Below are positions 7,878-14,962 of a stretch of 17,543 nucleotides of DNA, one piece after another (position 1 is the first letter of the stretch; every line of letters starts with the position of its first letter). This DNA is from REEB481 sp041170785 (GTDB taxonomy: Bacteria; Bacteroidota; Bacteroidia; NS11-12g; UBA955), in assembly GCA_041170785.1 (NCBI GenBank), contig JBEDND010000136.1:1-17543 (forward strand). The letters are read 5' to 3'. Below the pieces are notes generated by a model that was given only the letters and a program-made list of their open reading frames with translations, was not told the origin of the DNA and ran no database searches. A program made the translations under genes and the position numbers.

Positions 7878-9248
7878 TTGACGCGCGACTTTCTACTCAT
7901 TGGAATATTGGGATTGCTTGTATTGGCAGCTGCATGGGTGTCTGTGCGCATGCGCAGCGCCGGTTACAACCATCTGTTTTCCAGAAAGATGCTGCATGTG
8001 TTGGCCATTGGAAGTTGCGCTTTGGGTTTATTGTGGCTGGAACAAGCCTTGTTGCTGCTGTGGATTACTGCGGGTGTTTACCCTTTGTTGTTGTGGTTGG
8101 TGGTAAACAAGCAGTTTCAGCGTGAAGAAGACAGACCTGCTTGGGGCATCTTATGGTTTCCACCGGCCATGCTGCTGGTTTGGTTCATCACCGGCAGTAT
8201 TCAAATAACCGCCGCTGCCATGGCTGTACTTGCAGTTTCAGATGCTGCAGCCGCGGTGGTAGGAGCTTCTTTGAAACGCCTGGAGTTTACCTTAACCGGC
8301 GATAAGAAATCCATTCCTGGAAGTGCGGCCTTCTTTGTCAGTGCCTTTGTGCTGTTATACGTGCTCAGGGAATTTCATTTTCTGGATGTTTCATTAGGTA
8401 TCATTTGCGTAGCAGCCTTGTGCGGCATGTTGCTGGAAGCCATGGGCACGGCCGGAAGGGATAATTTGTTTGTTCCGCTTGGTGTGGCGCTTGCCCTTCA
8501 GGCCAATGATACGAGCATGCTCACGGCAGGCGCCTGGTTCCTGTTGCCGTGCTGTTTCTTGTTGTATAACCGCGGCTGGCTGAGTGCTTCGGGTGCTGTT
8601 GCTGCGTGGTTGATGGCCGTCGGAATCATTGCCTATGGCGGCATTTACTGGCTGCTGCCTCCGCTGTTGTTTCTGGTTTCTGGATCCTTGCTGGGGAAAC
8701 TGCCGGGGAAAACCGCCCATGATGCAAAGCATGGAAGGGCGCGTGACCATATTCAGGTGTGGTGCAATGGAGGCGTTGCCTTGCTGTCACTTTGGCTAGG
8801 CGCCGAACAGGGAAGTATGCTGTTCCTCATTTCCTTGGCCATCAGCACTGCCGATACCTGGAGCAGTGAACTGGGAACCCGTTTCGGTAGAAAAACGGTT
8901 CATCCGCTTAACTTCAAACCCATGACGGCGGGCGCTTCCGGAGGCATGAGCTTGTTGGGAACATTGGCTGCAGTCCCTGCTGCATTGCTGATGGCATTGT
9001 TTGCCGAAACGCCTGCATCGTACTTATGGATTGCTACCGCCGGATTCTGCGGCATGTGGCTTGACAGCATTTTCGGAGCATTGTTTCAGGTAAAATTCCT
9101 GCACGCCGACGGACGCATTCATGAAACTGATGCCGATGGTGCCGTGCAGGTTCAAGGTTTGCGCTTTGTGACCAATGATGTGGTGAATGTAACATCCAAT
9201 GCCGCAGTAACGGGCCTTGCTGCACTGCTGATGTATCAGTGCAGTTAA
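7878..9248 (+). CDS. Fused isoprenoid-alcohol kinase: phytol/dolichol-kinase-like domain plus DUF92 (VTE6/TMEM19-like) domain
   Basis: A 456-residue polytopic membrane protein with two enzyme-like halves. Domain 1 (about 1-225) has marks of the CTP-dependent polyprenol/phytol kinase and cytidylyltransferase-like family: 'RKMLHVLAIG' (36-45), 'VSDAAAAVVG' (120-129), 'GDKKSIPGSAAF' (141-152), and Glu187 with 'DNLFVPLGVAL' (195-205). Domain 2 (about 230-455) matches DUF92: 'SGAVAAW' (238-244), 'QVWCNGG' (293-299), 'STADTWSSELGTRFG' (323-337), 'GASGGMSLLG' (352-361) and 'TNDVVNV' (432-438). VTE5 and VTE6 of plants carry these two domains as separate proteins and phosphorylate phytol to phytyl-P and then phytyl-PP. 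I chose TTG 7878: the only upstream in-frame start, ATG 7743, adds 45 residues antisense to the methyltransferase gene, and ATG 7950 loses the first membrane helix. Substrate is inferred. Confidence 0.85.
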   Translation: MTRDFLLIGILGLLVLAAAWVSVRMRSAGYNHLFSRKMLHVLAIGSCALGLLWLEQALLLLWITAGVYPLLLWLVVNKQFQREEDRPAWGILWFPPAMLLVWFITGSIQITAAAMAVLAVSDAAAAVVGASLKRLEFTLTGDKKSIPGSAAFFVSAFVLLYVLREFHFLDVSLGIICVAALCGMLLEAMGTAGRDNLFVPLGVALALQANDTSMLTAGAWFLLPCCFLLYNRGWLSASGAVAAWLMAVGIIAYGGIYWLLPPLLFLVSGSLLGKLPGKTAHDAKHGRARDHIQVWCNGGVALLSLWLGAEQGSMLFLISLAISTADTWSSELGTRFGRKTVHPLNFKPMTAGASGGMSLLGTLAAVPAALLMALFAETPASYLWIATAGFCGMWLDSIFGALFQVKFLHADGRIHETDADGAVQVQGLRFVTNDVVNVTSNAAVTGLAALLMYQCS

Positions 9249-10213
9249 TCTTTAATGCACACTCCGTTTTTACAAGAGTATCCCGATGGGCATACGATGC
9301 CACAGGATCCGCAATTTCGATTGTCGGTTTTTAAGTCGAAACGCTCATCACGCAGTCCATCACAATTGTTGTCGATGCCATCACAAAGTTCATCGGCGGC
9401 AGGATTCACTTTGGGATCGTTGTCGTTGCAGTCAAAAGGAATGGTGCTGTAGCCAGGAATCAGTACATCAGCTTCCAGCCAAACATCCGGATTGCCAAAG
9501 CCATCGTCGTCTTTATCCTGAAAATGACGCACCGCATCCGCGCCGTCGCAGTCTTCATCTATATCGTTTCCGGTGATTTCTGTTGCGCCCGGGTGAACGC
9601 TTGCATTGGTATCGTTGCAATCACTTGAATCTGCTACAAAGCCCAAGGGAGCAGTGTTGCCGGTTTGTTTTTTGAATTGGTTTCCATAACCGTCTTTGTC
9701 TTCATCAGCAAACCAGTATTTGGCGTCAAGCCCATCGCAATTTTCGTCAATTCCGTTGTTGGGAATATCAATGGCTCCGGGATGAATCAGGTTGCTGGAA
9801 TCGTTGCAGTCGCGATTGTTCTTCACATATCCTGCAGGTTGAGTGCTTGTCCGCAACACCTTCAGTGGATTTCCATAGCCATCCTGGTCAAAATCCAGAT
9901 ACCAGGATTTCCCGTCCACACCATCGCAGTCCTGATCAATGCCGTCGTCGTCTATTTCCAGAGCTCCCGGATGTATGGTCGAATCCTGGTCGTTGCAGTC
10001 GCTGGCGTCGGGCACATATCCATCCGGTTGCACGCAACGCAGTACGGACATGGCAGCATTTCCATAGCCATCGCCGTCGGCATCCTGATAAAAACTAATC
10101 TTGTCTTGGCAATCTTCTGGATCTTTTTCACAAGATGCCACGAATAGGGTGAACGCAGGGATGAGTAAGATTCCCGCTTTTTGCGCACAATTGCGGAGGA
10201 AACTATAGTTCAT
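9245..10213 (-). CDS. Lipoprotein with four MopE-type metal-binding repeats
   Basis: A 322-residue predicted lipoprotein. The N-terminal signal has the lipobox 'LFVASC', putting lipidated Cys28 at the mature N-terminus, so it is probably outer-membrane or surface anchored. Four repeats of about 60 residues (41-100, 103-163, 166-226, 229-287) each carry an Asp-rich 'DxDxDGYGN' loop, 'DCND' and 'xHPGAxEI…DxDCDG'. This is the MopE/putative metal-binding motif family, whose loops are thought to bind Ca or Cu. A Cys-rich end, 'NCGSCGIVCPSGYSCKNGVC' (300-319), has six Cys in a common extracellular pattern. I start at ATG 10213 because upstream in-frame codons would bury the signal peptide. Its stop overlaps that of the convergent kinase gene. 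The ligand and partners are unknown. Confidence 0.88.
   Translation of the reverse strand: MNYSFLRNCAQKAGILLIPAFTLFVASCEKDPEDCQDKISFYQDADGDGYGNAAMSVLRCVQPDGYVPDASDCNDQDSTIHPGALEIDDDGIDQDCDGVDGKSWYLDFDQDGYGNPLKVLRTSTQPAGYVKNNRDCNDSSNLIHPGAIDIPNNGIDENCDGLDAKYWFADEDKDGYGNQFKKQTGNTAPLGFVADSSDCNDTNASVHPGATEITGNDIDEDCDGADAVRHFQDKDDDGFGNPDVWLEADVLIPGYSTIPFDCNDNDPKVNPAADELCDGIDNNCDGLRDERFDLKTDNRNCGSCGIVCPSGYSCKNGVCIKD
9350..10093 (-). repeat. Four tandem ~62-codon MopE-type repeats inside the lipoprotein gene
   Basis: Each unit codes for an aromatic-Asp-rich loop, a variable stretch and a 'DCND … HPGA … DCDG' block. The units are clearly related in protein sequence but divergent in DNA, so they are old duplications and not a recent slippage array. 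Confidence 0.85.
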
Positions 10214-10217
10214 GCTA

Positions 10218-10225
10218 CAAAAATG
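10218..10225 (-). promoter_or_regulatory. Possible -7 element of the MopE-type lipoprotein gene
   Basis: The minus strand reads CATTTTTG, five of the six specified bases of TAnnTTTG, and is followed by TAGC and then the ATG at 10213. The four-base spacing equals that at 14876-14883, again implying almost no leader. No convincing -33 element. Confidence 0.35.
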
Positions 10226-10302
10226 GACTGCAAGTCTTTTTGATGCAGCGTTGATTTCAGGGGCTTTATGCACAACTTCACGACCTGTCCAATAGATGGT
10301 AT

Positions 10303-10310
10303 TAATTTTG
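10303..10310 (+). promoter_or_regulatory. -7 promoter element of the AsmA/permease operon
   Basis: TAATTTTG is a full match to TAnnTTTG and lies 12 bases before ATG 10323. If real, transcription starts only about 8 bases before that ATG, which argues against the in-frame ATG at 10296. The expected -33 region (about 10279-10284) has no clear TTTG. The rest of the 10214-10322 gap holds a CTGCA/TGCAG inverted repeat spaced by 11 bases and otherwise nothing I can name. Confidence 0.45.
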
Positions 10311-10322
10311 ACCATCAAGCAC

Positions 10323-13040
10323 ATGATGAGGAAGTTTTTTAAAGCGACAGGGATCACCATTGGGGTCCTTATTTTGTTGGTTTTTTTGTTCCCTTTGTTT
10401 TTCAAAGGGACCATCGTAAGGGCTGTGAAGCGCTATGCCCAAAATGCCGTAATGGCAAAAGTGGACTTTAACGAATCGGTAAGCCTGAGCCTCATTAAGA
10501 ATTTCCCCAACCTGAGCATCAGTATTTCCGATGTTCATATTTCCGGGATTGATTCTTTTGCCGGTGATACCCTGCTCCAAGCTGGCAATATCTCACTGAC
10601 CATCAACCTGAAATCATTGTTCGGTTCGGGGCCGATGGAAGTTTCCAAAGTAGGTCTGGACGAGGCCTCCCTGCGTTTGAAGGTGCTGGCTTCAGGCAAG
10701 GCCAATTGGGATATCGTGAAGCCAGATACTGCTGCAGTCAAAACAGATACCACGGCTGCTCTATTCCGGCTTACCCTGAAGGAATTCAATATCAGCAGAG
10801 CGGCGTTGCTGTATGATGACCGTTCCCTCGGGTTCAATATGCAACTGCAAGACCTGAACCACCGCCTGAGCGGAGATTTTACCGCGAGCCAGTTTCTGCT
10901 CAGCACCACCACCAAAGCGCAACAATTTACCATGGAATACGGAGGCATTTCCTGGGTAAAAAAGGCAAAACTTGAACTCGATGCCGATTTGGATATGGAT
11001 ATGAATGCCATGCGTTTTGCCTTCCGAAAGGGAACGCTCCTGCTGAATGAGCTGCAGCTGGCTGCTGAAGGATTTGTAGCGATGAACGATGCCGATATGG
11101 ACATGGACGTGCGGGTTCAGGCCCTTCGTCAGGACTTCAAATCATTCCTTTCTGTGATCCCTGGTTTCTATCAAAACGCATTCGCGCAAATCCGGGCTGC
11201 AGGCAGTTTGGCTTTTACGGCCATGGTGAAAGGTAAATACAGTGAAACACAAATGCCGGCCTTCCAAACCAAATTGAACATAGGCGATGGCAGCTTCAGT
11301 TATCCGAACATGCCATTTAAGGCGGAACAAATCAAACTGAACTTAGAGGTAGCAAACCCGGATGGTGTGGCCGATCATACGATCATTAACCTCGATACCT
11401 TCCATGCAAATATTGCAGGTAGCCCTGTTCAGGCTTCTTTACATGTGCAAACGCCGGTTTCAGACCCGAATATGCGTGCGTTACTCAAGGGAAAACTCGA
11501 CCTGAGCCGTATTTCCGGGTTGTTGCCATTGGACAAAAACACCCGCCTCGCCGGGAACGTGCAGGCCGACATCGCTGCAGCGGGAAGGTACAGTGCCATA
11601 CAATCGGAGCGCTACCAGGATTTTGCAGCCAAAGGCGGAATACTGGTGCGTGAATTGGTATATACAGCAGGAGCTTCAGACCCGGCGCTACAGCTCAATT
11701 CCATGCAGTTGGATTTCGCACCCGAAAAGTTGAACATGCCCGAATGCAAGGGAACTTATGGGCGCTCCGACTTTAACATGACCGGAGATTTACGCGATTT
11801 CATTGGTTATACATTGGGTAAATCTGTATTGGCCGGTAATTTGAAATTCAGCAGCAAACTGCTCGATGTCAATGAGTTTCTTGCCACTCCAGTCCCCGAA
11901 GCAACTTCAAATGCCGACACCATGCCCTTGCTTGCACCGGTGCTTCCACAAAACCTCAATTTGGGTTTCGCTTTGTCCGTTGAAGCCTTGAAGTATGAAA
12001 ATTTAACGCTAAAGGATGTACGCGGCAATGCCCAAATAAAAGATGGACAACTTGACCTTACCGGTGTTCAGGCGGGCTTACTGGGCGGAACCATTGCCAT
12101 GAAAGGCGTTTATGACAGCAGGAACAGCAGCAATCCGGCGGCGAATCTTGCATTTACTGCCAGCGAAATGAGTATTCCTCAGAGCTTTACTTATTTCCCC
12201 ATGGTCCGAAAGTATGCACCGCTGGCACAATATGCCAAAGGATTATTTTCCGCAGATATTTCATTCAAGAGCATCTTCAGCGACCTCCTGAAGCCAAATT
12301 ACCAAACCATGGAAGTTCGCGGACTGGTGCGCATCAGCGAAGCGGCGGTGGAACAGCTGGAAGTCATCAAGAACATATCGGCGCAACTGGGAATACCCGT
12401 GGCATCCAGGGTAGATCTAAAAAACCAGCGGTTTGCCTTCAACATCAATAGAGGTGTGTTTAGTCTGGAAGATTCCCTGAGTGCCGTGCTTCCCGGAGGC
12501 ATACAAATGAAGGTGGGTGGAGGAAGTCTGCTCGACGAAACCTTGCAATACGGCGGACGTTTACTCATGCCCGTAAAAGGGTTAAAGCCAGATAATTCCA
12601 TCCTGAATGCATGGCAGCAAGAAGCGGCCAAAAAAGGAATTCAGGTGCGCACACCGGAGCAGTTGCCCGTAGACTTCAGTATTGGTGGTCGTTTTTCCAA
12701 TCCAATAGTGAAAGTAGCATTGCGTACCGCCGCCAATCAGGCAGCCGCAGACCTGAAAGCCCAGGCCAAAAAGCAGCTGGAACAACAAAAAATGGCGGCT
12801 GAGGCGCGCGCTAAAGACAGTTTAGATCGGATAAGGCAAGCCGGGATTCAGGAAGCCGAACGCCTGAAAGCAGAGGCTGCACGTAAGCTGGAACAAGAAA
12901 AACAGGCTGCTGAAGCGCGTGTTCAGGAAGAAAAACGCAAAGCAGAAGAAGAGGCCAAACGGAAACTGGAGGCAGAGAAGCAGAAATTGAAACAACAACT
13001 GAAGGATAAACTGAAACAAGGTAGCGGAGGCGGTCTTTGA
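10323..13040 (+). CDS. AsmA-family protein with a charged helical C-terminal tail
   Basis: About 905 residues. An N-terminal membrane helix ('ATGITIGVLILLVFLFPLFF') anchors a large periplasmic part. The start of that part, 'SLIKNFPNLSISISDVHISG' and 'LKSLFGSGPMEVSKVGLDEA', is typical of AsmA repeats in bridge-like lipid-transfer proteins such as AsmA, TamB and YhdP. Later segments ('DVRGNAQIKDGQLDLTGVQA', 'GGTIAMKGVYD') fit the AsmA C-terminal region. The last ~95 residues (from about base 12753) are a Lys/Glu/Ala-rich helix resembling TolA-type coiled coil and ending in 'GSGGGL'. The family is linked to phospholipid transport and outer-membrane homeostasis; a role here is inferred from family only. 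I prefer tandem ATGs 10323/10326 over ATG 10296, which adds nine residues and precedes the -7 element. The stop overlaps the permease start (TTGA). Confidence 0.88.
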   Translation: MMRKFFKATGITIGVLILLVFLFPLFFKGTIVRAVKRYAQNAVMAKVDFNESVSLSLIKNFPNLSISISDVHISGIDSFAGDTLLQAGNISLTINLKSLFGSGPMEVSKVGLDEASLRLKVLASGKANWDIVKPDTAAVKTDTTAALFRLTLKEFNISRAALLYDDRSLGFNMQLQDLNHRLSGDFTASQFLLSTTTKAQQFTMEYGGISWVKKAKLELDADLDMDMNAMRFAFRKGTLLLNELQLAAEGFVAMNDADMDMDVRVQALRQDFKSFLSVIPGFYQNAFAQIRAAGSLAFTAMVKGKYSETQMPAFQTKLNIGDGSFSYPNMPFKAEQIKLNLEVANPDGVADHTIINLDTFHANIAGSPVQASLHVQTPVSDPNMRALLKGKLDLSRISGLLPLDKNTRLAGNVQADIAAAGRYSAIQSERYQDFAAKGGILVRELVYTAGASDPALQLNSMQLDFAPEKLNMPECKGTYGRSDFNMTGDLRDFIGYTLGKSVLAGNLKFSSKLLDVNEFLATPVPEATSNADTMPLLAPVLPQNLNLGFALSVEALKYENLTLKDVRGNAQIKDGQLDLTGVQAGLLGGTIAMKGVYDSRNSSNPAANLAFTASEMSIPQSFTYFPMVRKYAPLAQYAKGLFSADISFKSIFSDLLKPNYQTMEVRGLVRISEAAVEQLEVIKNISAQLGIPVASRVDLKNQRFAFNINRGVFSLEDSLSAVLPGGIQMKVGGGSLLDETLQYGGRLLMPVKGLKPDNSILNAWQQEAAKKGIQVRTPEQLPVDFSIGGRFSNPIVKVALRTAANQAAADLKAQAKKQLEQQKMAAEARAKDSLDRIRQAGIQEAERLKAEAARKLEQEKQAAEARVQEEKRKAEEEAKRKLEAEKQKLKQQLKDKLKQGSGGGL

Positions 13041-13924
13041 AACTTGCATCCATTTCCCGACTGAGCGGATTTCAGCTTATGCTGTTTTCGGCTTTTTTCT
13101 TTTCTCTGATGAACATCTTTGCCCGTTTATTGCCGAAGATTCCGGCTGTTGAACTGGCGTTTTTCAGAAGTGTCATCACCTTGTTGCTCAGCGCCGGCAT
13201 GTTGCGCTGGAAAGGGCAGGGGCTGTGGGGCAACAACAGAAAGCTCCTCTTACTTAGAGGTTTATTTGGTTCCGCCGGACTCGTCATGTATTTCATGACC
13301 TTACAAAACATGGAATTGGCATCAGCTGTGGTGATTCAATACCTTTCACCGGTTTTTGCAGGCATCATCGCCTGGTTGATTTTAGGGGAACGCTCTTTCC
13401 GCATTCAATGGCTGTTCCTGGGAATTTGTGTTTTGGGTGTAGCCATGGTGAAGGGATTTGGTGCAGTGGACACATCGTGGTTCTTGGTGGGCTTGGGAAG
13501 TGCATTTTTTTCAGCATGTGCTTATTCCGTCATCCGGGCGCTTAGCGGGAAAGAATCGCCACATGTGATCTTGTTTTACTTCCCTGTGGTTACCTTGCCC
13601 ATCACCCTGATTTGGCTGATGTTATACCCCAAACAGTGGGTTTTACCTTCGGGAATCGATTGGTTGCTGCTCTTGCTGTTCGGTTTATGTACTCAGGCAG
13701 GCCAATACTTCATGACCCGTGCCTATCAGGCCGACAAGGTGAATCGGGTAACACCTGCAACCTATACCGGTGTGGTGTACAGCTTGCTGTTTGGTTGGCT
13801 GTTGTTTGGCGAAACGAGCAATGCTTTTGAATTGCTCGGTATGTTTCTGGTGGTACTGGGCGTGGTGCTGAATACACAGGTAGATCGCTTTCAACGCTGG
13901 ATGAATAAAGAAAAACCCGTCTGA
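13037..13924 (+). CDS. EamA/DMT-family permease with ten membrane helices
   Basis: A 295-residue inner-membrane transporter of the drug/metabolite (EamA, formerly DUF6) type. It has two repeats of five helices, about 13-140 and 150-283. Marks include 'SLMNIFARLLPKIPAVELAF' (23-42) at the first repeat, 'YLSPVFAGIIAWLILGE' closing it, and 'VYSLLFGWLLFGE' in the equivalent place of the second repeat. The substrate cannot be read from sequence; relatives export or import amino acids, nucleotide derivatives and similar small metabolites. The start is TTG 13037, overlapping the AsmA stop as TTGA, a coupled arrangement; the next in-frame ATG (13079) would cut into helix 1. The 3' end of the coding sequence lies inside a terminator stem. 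Confidence 0.87.
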   Translation: MKLASISRLSGFQLMLFSAFFFSLMNIFARLLPKIPAVELAFFRSVITLLLSAGMLRWKGQGLWGNNRKLLLLRGLFGSAGLVMYFMTLQNMELASAVVIQYLSPVFAGIIAWLILGERSFRIQWLFLGICVLGVAMVKGFGAVDTSWFLVGLGSAFFSACAYSVIRALSGKESPHVILFYFPVVTLPITLIWLMLYPKQWVLPSGIDWLLLLLFGLCTQAGQYFMTRAYQADKVNRVTPATYTGVVYSLLFGWLLFGETSNAFELLGMFLVVLGVVLNTQVDRFQRWMNKEKPV

Positions 13925-13936
13925 AGGATGGGTTTT
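13912..13936. terminator. Convergent bidirectional terminator overlapping the permease stop codon
   Basis: Bases 13912-13921 (AAAACCCGTC) pair with 13927-13936 (GATGGGTTTT), one G·T pair included, around the loop TGAAG. The stem ends in four T on one strand and an A-rich run on the other, so it can stop both the permease operon and the convergent secreted-protein gene, whose stop is at 13963. The permease stop codon (13922-13924) is in the loop. Confidence 0.75.
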
Positions 13937-13962
13937 AAGGTTGTTATTTCAGGCAATCATGC

Positions 13963-14871
13963 TTAGGGAATGACGATTTTTATTACTTCTTTGCGATTGT
14001 CTGTAGCTGCCTGCAACAGATAAACTCCGGCGGGAAACTGGTTCGTTTGTATCTGCGCACCCTGAACCTGATGTACGCACTTCCCGTCCATGCTGTACAA
14101 ACTGAGCGACTGCACGGGCGTTGACGATTCCACTTCTAAGCTGCCATTGCCGTAGTTACGCACCTTTACGGTTGTCTGAGCCGGGTTTTGAACATTGTTT
14201 CCGGCTGCAGGTGTAAATCTGAATACCGCGTTGGCTGCCGGTACTGCCGTTAACGGACCAGCGCCCGTTAAAAAAGAGCTGTACGAAATTGGCGAGGCGG
14301 GATTCCCTTTCAGTCCGTAAGTGTTTTCACCATCGTAATCTATCAGGTACACGTAAGGTCCGGATTCTCCATTCCAGGAAAATGGATTTTTTACACTGGA
14401 AGGTCCGTAGTGGTATTCAATGATCCCGCTGCCTTCATAGAACCAAACCTGGTAGTTTACCGAGTCAAACCCCAATGTGTCGTATATGAATCCAAGGTTT
14501 CCCCATTCAATCTTAAAAATACGGTTGGGGCTGTTTCCTTCGGTGGCCTGTGCAATAAAACTGGAACCGTCTTTTCTGGGTGCGAGTTCCGCGCCTAGGG
14601 GAGCGCCTTCGTCGTTAAATTCAAATTCGGTGATGGCGTATTGACTGTTGCCCCAAACGATGATGCTGTCGCTGTATGCTTTGCCGAAATAGGGAATCTG
14701 AAAACTGGTTTTGAACACAGTGTCCAGAATGGAATTACTGTCTTTGTAGGTGCGCAAGCCGGCGCGAAGATGTTGGTATGCGTTGGTGCGCAGGCTGTGG
14801 GTGTATGTTTGTCCATAAAGCGAGCAAATGGCAAGGAACAAACATCCCAAAAGGCTTGACTTTAATTTCAT
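13963..14871 (-). CDS. Secreted protein with type IX secretion (type A) sorting domain
   Basis: A 302-residue exported protein. The signal peptide 'MKLKSSLLGCLFLAICSLYG' is followed by 'QTYTHSLRTN'. The middle (about 30-215) is rich in aromatic and Gly/Ser/Asp residues and reads as an all-beta domain ('IIVWGNSQYAITEFEFNDE', 'YQVWFYEGSGIIEYHYGPSS'); I do not recognise a named family. The last ~70 residues, 'VRNYGNGSLEVESSTPVQSL' onward with 'LYSMDGKCVHQVQ' and 'FPAGVYLLQA', form the type IX C-terminal sorting domain that guides outer-membrane passage and surface attachment or release. I chose ATG 14871 because a -7 element lies just upstream, while a longer frame to 14910 would place residues before the signal peptide. 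Function is unknown; adhesion or extracellular binding is only a guess. Confidence 0.82.
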   Translation of the reverse strand: MKLKSSLLGCLFLAICSLYGQTYTHSLRTNAYQHLRAGLRTYKDSNSILDTVFKTSFQIPYFGKAYSDSIIVWGNSQYAITEFEFNDEGAPLGAELAPRKDGSSFIAQATEGNSPNRIFKIEWGNLGFIYDTLGFDSVNYQVWFYEGSGIIEYHYGPSSVKNPFSWNGESGPYVYLIDYDGENTYGLKGNPASPISYSSFLTGAGPLTAVPAANAVFRFTPAAGNNVQNPAQTTVKVRNYGNGSLEVESSTPVQSLSLYSMDGKCVHQVQGAQIQTNQFPAGVYLLQAATDNRKEVIKIVIP

Positions 14872-14875
14872 GGGG

Positions 14876-14883
14876 CAAATGTA
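14876..14883 (-). promoter_or_regulatory. -7 promoter element of the 302-residue secreted-protein gene
   Basis: The minus strand reads TACATTTG, a full match to TAnnTTTG, followed by CCCC and the ATG at 14871. With normal Bacteroidota spacing the first transcribed base would be at or next to the A of the ATG, so the message may be leaderless. No clear -33 TTTG. Confidence 0.5.
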
Positions 14884-14910
14884 AAAATTATTGTCACTGT
14901 GCATGCGCAT

Positions 14911-14945
14911 AAAAAAAGCCCCCGGGTACTCCCGAGGGCTTTTTT
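14911..14945. terminator. Intrinsic terminator after the 847-residue secreted-protein gene
   Basis: GCCCCCGGG (14918-14926) pairs with CCCGAGGGC (14931-14939), with one C·A mismatch, around the loop TACT. Seven A precede (14911-14917), giving a U-run for minus-strand transcripts, and six T follow on the plus strand. It lies 17 bases past the stop at 14963 and separates the two tandem secreted-protein genes, so the second needs its own promoter. Confidence 0.88.
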
Positions 14946-14962
14946 ATAGCCGTTTAAGGCGC

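Noticed and set aside
9350..10093. Possible CRISPR or recent tandem repeat
   Set aside because: The repetition is at protein level with divergent DNA and codes for MopE-type units; there are no identical short repeats with spacers.
10214..10414. Longer N-terminus for the MopE-type lipoprotein
   Set aside because: It would bury the signal peptide and lipobox behind 67 residues and overlap the AsmA gene on the other strand.
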